The notes under the pieces: model-generated
The model's database searches: none
The model's input: the letters and a program-made list of their open reading frames with translations, nothing else
Told to the model about the DNA's origin: nothing
Shown: one piece after another, positions 59,656-64,000 of the stretch
Numbering within the stretch: the first letter of the stretch is position 1
How the letters are laid out: every line of letters starts with the position of its first letter
Made by a program: the position numbers and the translations under genes
From: Flavobacterium sp. JAD_PAG50586_2
Lineage (GTDB): Bacteria; Bacteroidota; Bacteroidia; Flavobacteriales; Flavobacteriaceae
Reading direction: 5' to 3'
Assembly: GCA_023213215.1 (NCBI GenBank)
Contig: CP096136.1
Span: 1,054,001-1,118,000, forward strand
Length of the DNA stretch: 64,000 nt

Positions 59656-59685
59656 TTGTAGTTTCCTCAAAATCAGTTAAATTTG
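59656..59685 (+). promoter_or_regulatory. Consensus promoter of the choice-of-anchor-type protein gene
   Basis: TTG at 59656-59658 and TAAATTTG at 59678-59685 with 19 nt between, 20 nt before the start codon. Confidence 0.65.
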
Positions 59686-59704
59686 GTTTCCTTAAAACCA
59701 AACC

Positions 59705-61978
59705 ATGAAGAAACTATTACTTTCCCTTTTATTTTTATTGTACTCCTCATTAGGCTTTTCACAGTTAGTTGAAGGTTTTGAAAACACGTCTGGAATAAGC
59801 GGGCCACTTCCTGCAACCTGGACGTTAGGCTCAGGCAATTGGACGGTTTTTGAATATAATTCTCCCAATCCAGGTTCCGGAACAGGACAATTCTGGGGCA
59901 TTAATGCATTTTCTGCAGGTATATTTTATGAAGGCTCTCAATGTGCCTCAGTAAACCGCGAAGGGATTATTGCAGGAAATACTTCGGAAGATTACTTAGT
60001 TACTCCACCCATAACTATTGAAAATAATGCTCAACTGCATTTCTACACCAGAATGTTTACTTCGGGCAATCAGGGGACCAAATACAGGATTGTGATTGCT
60101 CCGGCTTTTATAGATCCATCAGATCCAGGCTCTTATACATTGATTGAGGAATGGACTGAAGATACGTTACTACCGCCATCCAATTATGATCAGTGGGCTG
60201 AAAAAACCATTGACCTATCGGATTATGTGAATATTGGCATACCTGTCTACATAGCTTTTGTCCGCGAATATACTTCGGCAGACGGAACTATTGATGGCGA
60301 TCGTTGGATGATTGATAATGTACGTATTGATGGAACGATCGATTGCTATATAAATGTATTGGGAACGGCAAACTATTCCTCTCCTACTACAGTAGATTTG
60401 TCATGGTCATCTCTTGACACAGTTGAAGTAATGATTTTGCCTTGCAGTGCTACGAATCCAACATCAACAGATAATGGCATAGCTGTTAGCTCAAATACCT
60501 ATCAATTCACAAATCTCATTCCCGACAGCTGTTATAAAGTTTTCATTAAAAATTCCTGCCCTGTAATCAATACGTGGCATCCTGTATCTTTATCCCATCA
60601 ATATGCACCGATAAATTTAGTAGCTTTTGTTGACACCAATAATAATGGCATAAAAGATTTGGGAGAACAGCCATTTAGCCAGGGAAGTTTTACTATTAGC
60701 AGAAACAATCAAGGAGGAATAGGAAGTGCCTATTCATATAATGGGGCATTCATTTTTATTCCCAACAATATAAATGATACTTTCGACTTTGGATATACTA
60801 TATATCCTATGTATAGTCAATGCACCAGTTTAGGTTCGTTTAATTATGATGACATTTCTGTTAGTGCACACACACCTCAAACTTTATATTTTCCTGTAGT
60901 GCCAGTACCGGGTTGTTTCGACAACATTGTCTATTTATCAGCGTCAGTAAATCCGCGACCGGATACAAACGATTATGATTATTTAAGTATTTATACGAAT
61001 TCGATTAATTCTCCTGCATCCGGAACACTTACTTACATTAAAGCACCCAATACCACTATTTATTCCACCAGTCCTTCTGCTGGTGTTGTTTACACCCCAA
61101 CTGGCTTTACCTATGATTATTCCGGCTTAGCAATCGGGCATAGCATTTCCATGAGCATAATGACAAGTGTTCCCCCAATTCCAACGGTTAATCTGAATGA
61201 CTTATTGACAAGCAGTGCCTCTATTTCATTTTCTCCTGCTGACAATAACCTGTCCAATAATACATCGTCCATCACACAAACAGTACAATCCTCTTTTGAT
61301 CCCAATGACATCAACGAATCTCACGGACCACAGATTCAGTTTGACCAGTTCAGCCAAAATGACTACCTGACTTATACCATTCGCTTCCAAAATACCGGAA
61401 ATGCGAATGCCATTAGAGTCCGTGTGGACAATGTTTTAGATTCCCGAATTGACGAAAACAGTATCGAGATGATTGCTGCACGACATGATTATATAATGGT
61501 TCGAAGAGACAATACAGTTTCGTGGGAGTTTAATAATATTCAATTGCCTCCGGCTTCTGTTAATGAAGATTTGAGCAATGGGTTTATCACTTTTAGGGTA
61601 AAACTAAAACCGGGCTTTGCTATTGGTGATATAATTCCGGCAACGGCTTCGATTTATTTTGATTCCAATCCGGCAATCGTAACTGAAACATTCAATACAG
61701 AATTTGTAGAACAATTAGGAAATCCTAATTTCGATAACAGCAGTATATCATTATCTCCTAATCCGGCAAATGATATCGTTACAATAAACAGCAATAGCCT
61801 GGAAAAAATCGCGAAGATTTCAATTTACGATGTTACAGGAAAAAGGATTTACAGCCTAAATGATATTTCCGACACCATTGTCAATATAAATGTTTCGCAT
61901 TTTGCTAAAGGAATCTATTTGGCAGAAATACTATCGGACAGCAATTCTAAAATCACTAAGAAGCTAATATTAAAATAG
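59705..61978 (+). CDS. Secreted multidomain protein with T9SS type A sorting domain
   Basis: A 757-residue secreted protein. Signal peptide (MKKLLLSLLFLLYSSLGFSQ); a choice-of-anchor J-like domain (residues 20-215, EGFENTSG...LPATWT...WMIDNVRID), a fibronectin III-type stretch (about 220-295), SdrD-like and DUF11-type beta domains (VAFVDTNNNGIKDLGEQPF... YTIRFQNTGNANAIRVRVDNVLD), a large beta region (DPNDINESHGPQI, IPATASIYFDSNPAIVTE) and a C-terminal T9SS tail (SLSPNPANDIVTINS...IYDVTGKRIY). It would be exported to the surface; adhesion or matrix binding is inferred only. Follows its own promoter. Confidence 0.9.
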   Translation: MKKLLLSLLFLLYSSLGFSQLVEGFENTSGISGPLPATWTLGSGNWTVFEYNSPNPGSGTGQFWGINAFSAGIFYEGSQCASVNREGIIAGNTSEDYLVTPPITIENNAQLHFYTRMFTSGNQGTKYRIVIAPAFIDPSDPGSYTLIEEWTEDTLLPPSNYDQWAEKTIDLSDYVNIGIPVYIAFVREYTSADGTIDGDRWMIDNVRIDGTIDCYINVLGTANYSSPTTVDLSWSSLDTVEVMILPCSATNPTSTDNGIAVSSNTYQFTNLIPDSCYKVFIKNSCPVINTWHPVSLSHQYAPINLVAFVDTNNNGIKDLGEQPFSQGSFTISRNNQGGIGSAYSYNGAFIFIPNNINDTFDFGYTIYPMYSQCTSLGSFNYDDISVSAHTPQTLYFPVVPVPGCFDNIVYLSASVNPRPDTNDYDYLSIYTNSINSPASGTLTYIKAPNTTIYSTSPSAGVVYTPTGFTYDYSGLAIGHSISMSIMTSVPPIPTVNLNDLLTSSASISFSPADNNLSNNTSSITQTVQSSFDPNDINESHGPQIQFDQFSQNDYLTYTIRFQNTGNANAIRVRVDNVLDSRIDENSIEMIAARHDYIMVRRDNTVSWEFNNIQLPPASVNEDLSNGFITFRVKLKPGFAIGDIIPATASIYFDSNPAIVTETFNTEFVEQLGNPNFDNSSISLSPNPANDIVTINSNSLEKIAKISIYDVTGKRIYSLNDISDTIVNINVSHFAKGIYLAEILSDSNSKITKKLILK

Positions 61979-62016
61979 TTCACTATATTTGAATGTCAAA
62001 AACCAACCAACCAATC

Positions 62017-64000
62017 ATGAAAAAACTATTACTCCTTCTGTTCCTATTAGTAAGCATTGGCATTAATGCTCAGCCACCATCTGTAATGCCTGAATTAACT
62101 CTGTGTGACGCCAACGGCGATGGCTTTGAGACGTTTAACCTGAGCTCGCAGATTCCCGCTATCCTGAATGGCTTAAATGCGAATACAACTGTGGTAACTT
62201 TTTATGAAACTTTCACAGATGCTCAAACAGGTATAAACCCAATTGGATCTACAAATGCTTATACTAACATCTCTCCAAATGAGCAGGTTATCTACATCCG
62301 TGTTGTCGATAATACCAATAGCGAAGTTTATTTTTCAAGTATTGTGTTGGCTGTGAGTTTGAATAACGCGGGAGCTGACGGTAGTACAACTGTATGCGAT
62401 TCAAGCGTTGCTCCTATTAGTTTGTCTGACTTGATAATTAGCGAACAGTCTGGAGGCACGTGGACAAGAGTTGCCGGAACTGGCGGCACTTTCAACGCGA
62501 CTAATGGAACTTTTACCTCAGCAATTGGAGCCACAACGAGTACATTTGTTTACACTGTTAACTCCAATCAAGCCTGTCCTAGTGATACAAGTGTTGCCAC
62601 CATTATCATTAATTCCTGTGTCGTGCCTATAGTTTGTGGCGGTACATTTACAGATCCGGCTGGAGCAACTGCTGCTTATGCTAACAATAGTGATTATACA
62701 GTAACTATATATCCTACTACTCCAGGGGAAGTAGTAACAGTAACTTTCACAAGCTTTGCTACTGAGACAAATTGGGATGCCTTATATGTTTTTAATGGAA
62801 ATTCAATAGCAGCTCCACAAATCGCAAGTGCAAATGGCCCAGGAAATGTTCCGGGAGGTTTAGCAGGAGGTTACTGGGGAAATGTAATCCCCGGACCTTT
62901 TACCTCATCGAGTGCAGATGGTAGTTTGACTTTTAGATTCAGAAGTGACAACAGTGGAATTGCGGCCGGATGGATTGCGAATGTAAGCTGTGGATCGGTG
63001 CCAACCTGCAGTTTTCCAATAGCTCTTAGCACTTCAACAATTACCCATAGTACTGTTACATTAAATTGGACGCAGCCCGCTAATCCTGACAACAGTGTGG
63101 CGACAAACTGGCACGTAATTGCCCTACCATGTGGCTCGCCTGTACCCACAGCCAATACCACAGGATTTATTGTGGCTAACACAGGCTCTCCTTTTCTCCT
63201 TAATGATTTGAGTCCGGCAACCTGTTATTCTATCTGCATTAGGGCAGTGTGTTCTGATACCGATTTTTCTTCTTGGAATTGTTTTAGTACTTTTACAACA
63301 GCAGTTGCTCCTCCTGAATGCGGAGGAAATTTTATAGACAACGGCGGACCTACTGCCAATTACACCAATAATTCAGACAACACTTCTACCATTTGCCCAA
63401 CTACTCCAGGTGAGTTAGTAACAGTAACATTTGTAACATTTGATACTGAGGCAAACTGGGATGCCTTATATGTTTTTAACGGGAATTCAATAGCTTCGCA
63501 GCAAATCCCTAGTACAAACGCTGCAGCAAATGTTCCGGGCGGACTACCGGGAGGATATTGGGGCACTGCAATTCCAGGTCCTTTTACCTCATCTGATGTT
63601 ACCGGATGTTTAACCTTTAGATTTAGAAGCGATAACACACAAAACAGGCCGGGATGGATTGCCAATATTACTTGTGGACCTGCACCCACATGCAGAGTTC
63701 CAAGTGCTCTTTCTGTCACTGACATTAATGTTACTACCGCTACAATTAACTGGATGCAGAGTCCCAATCCGGACACAACTATTGCAACAGAATGGCAATA
63801 TTTAATCCTTCCTGCGGGAAGCCCAATACCAACTGCAGCAACTACCGGAGAAGATGCTTCAACAAATTCGGTTAATGTAATTGACTTGGCTTCGAGTACT
63901 TGTTATATCTTTTATGTTAGAGCGGTTTGTTCTTCAACTGAAACCAGTAACTGGTCTGCCGGATATAATTTTTGCACACAAACCGCACCCCTGTTTGTGG
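62017..64000 (+). CDS. Large secreted CUB/fibronectin III repeat protein, N-terminal part
   Basis: The frame starts at ATG 62017 (MKKLLLLLFLLVSIGINAQ signal peptide) and stays open to the window edge, so at least 661 residues. After an N-terminal domain (ELTLCDANGDGFETFNLSS, with repeats of gliding-type beta sheet) come two 228-residue modules, each a CUB-like domain (CGGTFTDPAG... WDALYVFNGNSI... LTFRFRSDN) plus a fibronectin III-like domain (T-x-x-W-xQ ... L-x-P-x-T-x-Y ... RAVCS). At the DNA level the modules repeat at a spacing of 684 bp (62761 versus 63445). A T9SS tail probably lies beyond the window. A TATATTTG box lies at 61984-61991. Likely a surface or adhesive protein. Confidence 0.85.
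   Translation, partial: MKKLLLLLFLLVSIGINAQPPSVMPELTLCDANGDGFETFNLSSQIPAILNGLNANTTVVTFYETFTDAQTGINPIGSTNAYTNISPNEQVIYIRVVDNTNSEVYFSSIVLAVSLNNAGADGSTTVCDSSVAPISLSDLIISEQSGGTWTRVAGTGGTFNATNGTFTSAIGATTSTFVYTVNSNQACPSDTSVATIIINSCVVPIVCGGTFTDPAGATAAYANNSDYTVTIYPTTPGEVVTVTFTSFATETNWDALYVFNGNSIAAPQIASANGPGNVPGGLAGGYWGNVIPGPFTSSSADGSLTFRFRSDNSGIAAGWIANVSCGSVPTCSFPIALSTSTITHSTVTLNWTQPANPDNSVATNWHVIALPCGSPVPTANTTGFIVANTGSPFLLNDLSPATCYSICIRAVCSDTDFSSWNCFSTFTTAVAPPECGGNFIDNGGPTANYTNNSDNTSTICPTTPGELVTVTFVTFDTEANWDALYVFNGNSIASQQIPSTNAAANVPGGLPGGYWGTAIPGPFTSSDVTGCLTFRFRSDNTQNRPGWIANITCGPAPTCRVPSALSVTDINVTTATINWMQSPNPDTTIATEWQYLILPAGSPIPTAATTGEDASTNSVNVIDLASSTCYIFYVRAVCSSTETSNWSAGYNFCTQTAPLFV

Noticed and set aside
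63360..63776. Minus-strand ORF of 138 residues in the last gene
   Set aside because: It is the antisense shadow of a CUB-fibronectin module; a sister ORF lies at the same place in the other module (62871-63182).

Overview
The window is AT-rich DNA from a member of the Bacteroidota, most likely Flavobacteriaceae close to Flavobacterium. The evidence is consistent: SusC/SusD/SusE genes, three proteins with type IX secretion system (T9SS) sorting tails, a T9SS plug gene, DUF5916 and GYDIA-type GHMP kinase families, a mevalonate-pathway HMG-CoA reductase, and promoters of the Bacteroidota form (TTG, about 19-23 nt, then TAnnTTTG) instead of -35/-10 boxes with Shine-Dalgarno sites. No phage, transposase or CRISPR locus was seen. 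One tRNA (Gly, TCC) is present.

Layout. 0-10.4 kb is housekeeping: rlmN, an O-methyltransferase, a PAP2 phosphatase, tatA, pepE, tRNA-Gly, a GNAT enzyme, an L,D-transpeptidase-like protein, a DUF5916 protein and gpmI. 10.5-15.6 kb is a TetR-ABC-HlyD-TolC export operon whose ATPase has degenerate catalytic motifs. 15.7-23.8 kb holds a secreted leucine-rich-repeat protein, map, a methyltransferase, an M16 peptidase, the T9SS plug protein and apaG. 23.8-29.9 kb is the four-gene ligase-associated DNA repair set (PdeM, Lhr-type helicase, ATP-dependent ligase, MBL-fold exonuclease), split in the middle by a strict 43-bp tandem array. 30.2-37.1 kb has pruA, the GHMP kinase and HMG-CoA reductase pair, and an AsmA protein. 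37.2-57.8 kb is a starch/maltodextrin utilisation locus: on the minus strand susC-susD-susE and a T9SS-secreted alpha-amylase; on the plus strand a LacI regulator, then an MFS maltose transporter, beta-phosphoglucomutase, a GH65 phosphorylase, a GH13, a GH31 and a second GH13. The inferred flow is: secreted amylase cuts starch, SusCDE import oligosaccharides, periplasmic GH13/GH31 trim them, MFS imports maltose, GH65 and PgmB feed glucose-6-phosphate to glycolysis. 57.8-64 kb holds a glycerophosphodiesterase, a flavoprotein and two large secreted repeat proteins, the last running off the window.

Data quality matters. At least 17 otherwise well-conserved reading frames are broken by single-base losses, nearly all in A/T runs, including in genes expected to be indispensable (gpmI). 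Each repaired length is a whole number of codons. I read these as sequencing or assembly errors and annotate the genes over their full repaired span; nine fall in 48.8-58.5 kb.

The most unusual non-coding signals are the 43-bp array at 26883-27285 and a small hairpin leader found at four sites (8804, 17203, 29966, 30208), each just after a promoter-like box, whose stem bases change in compensating fashion.
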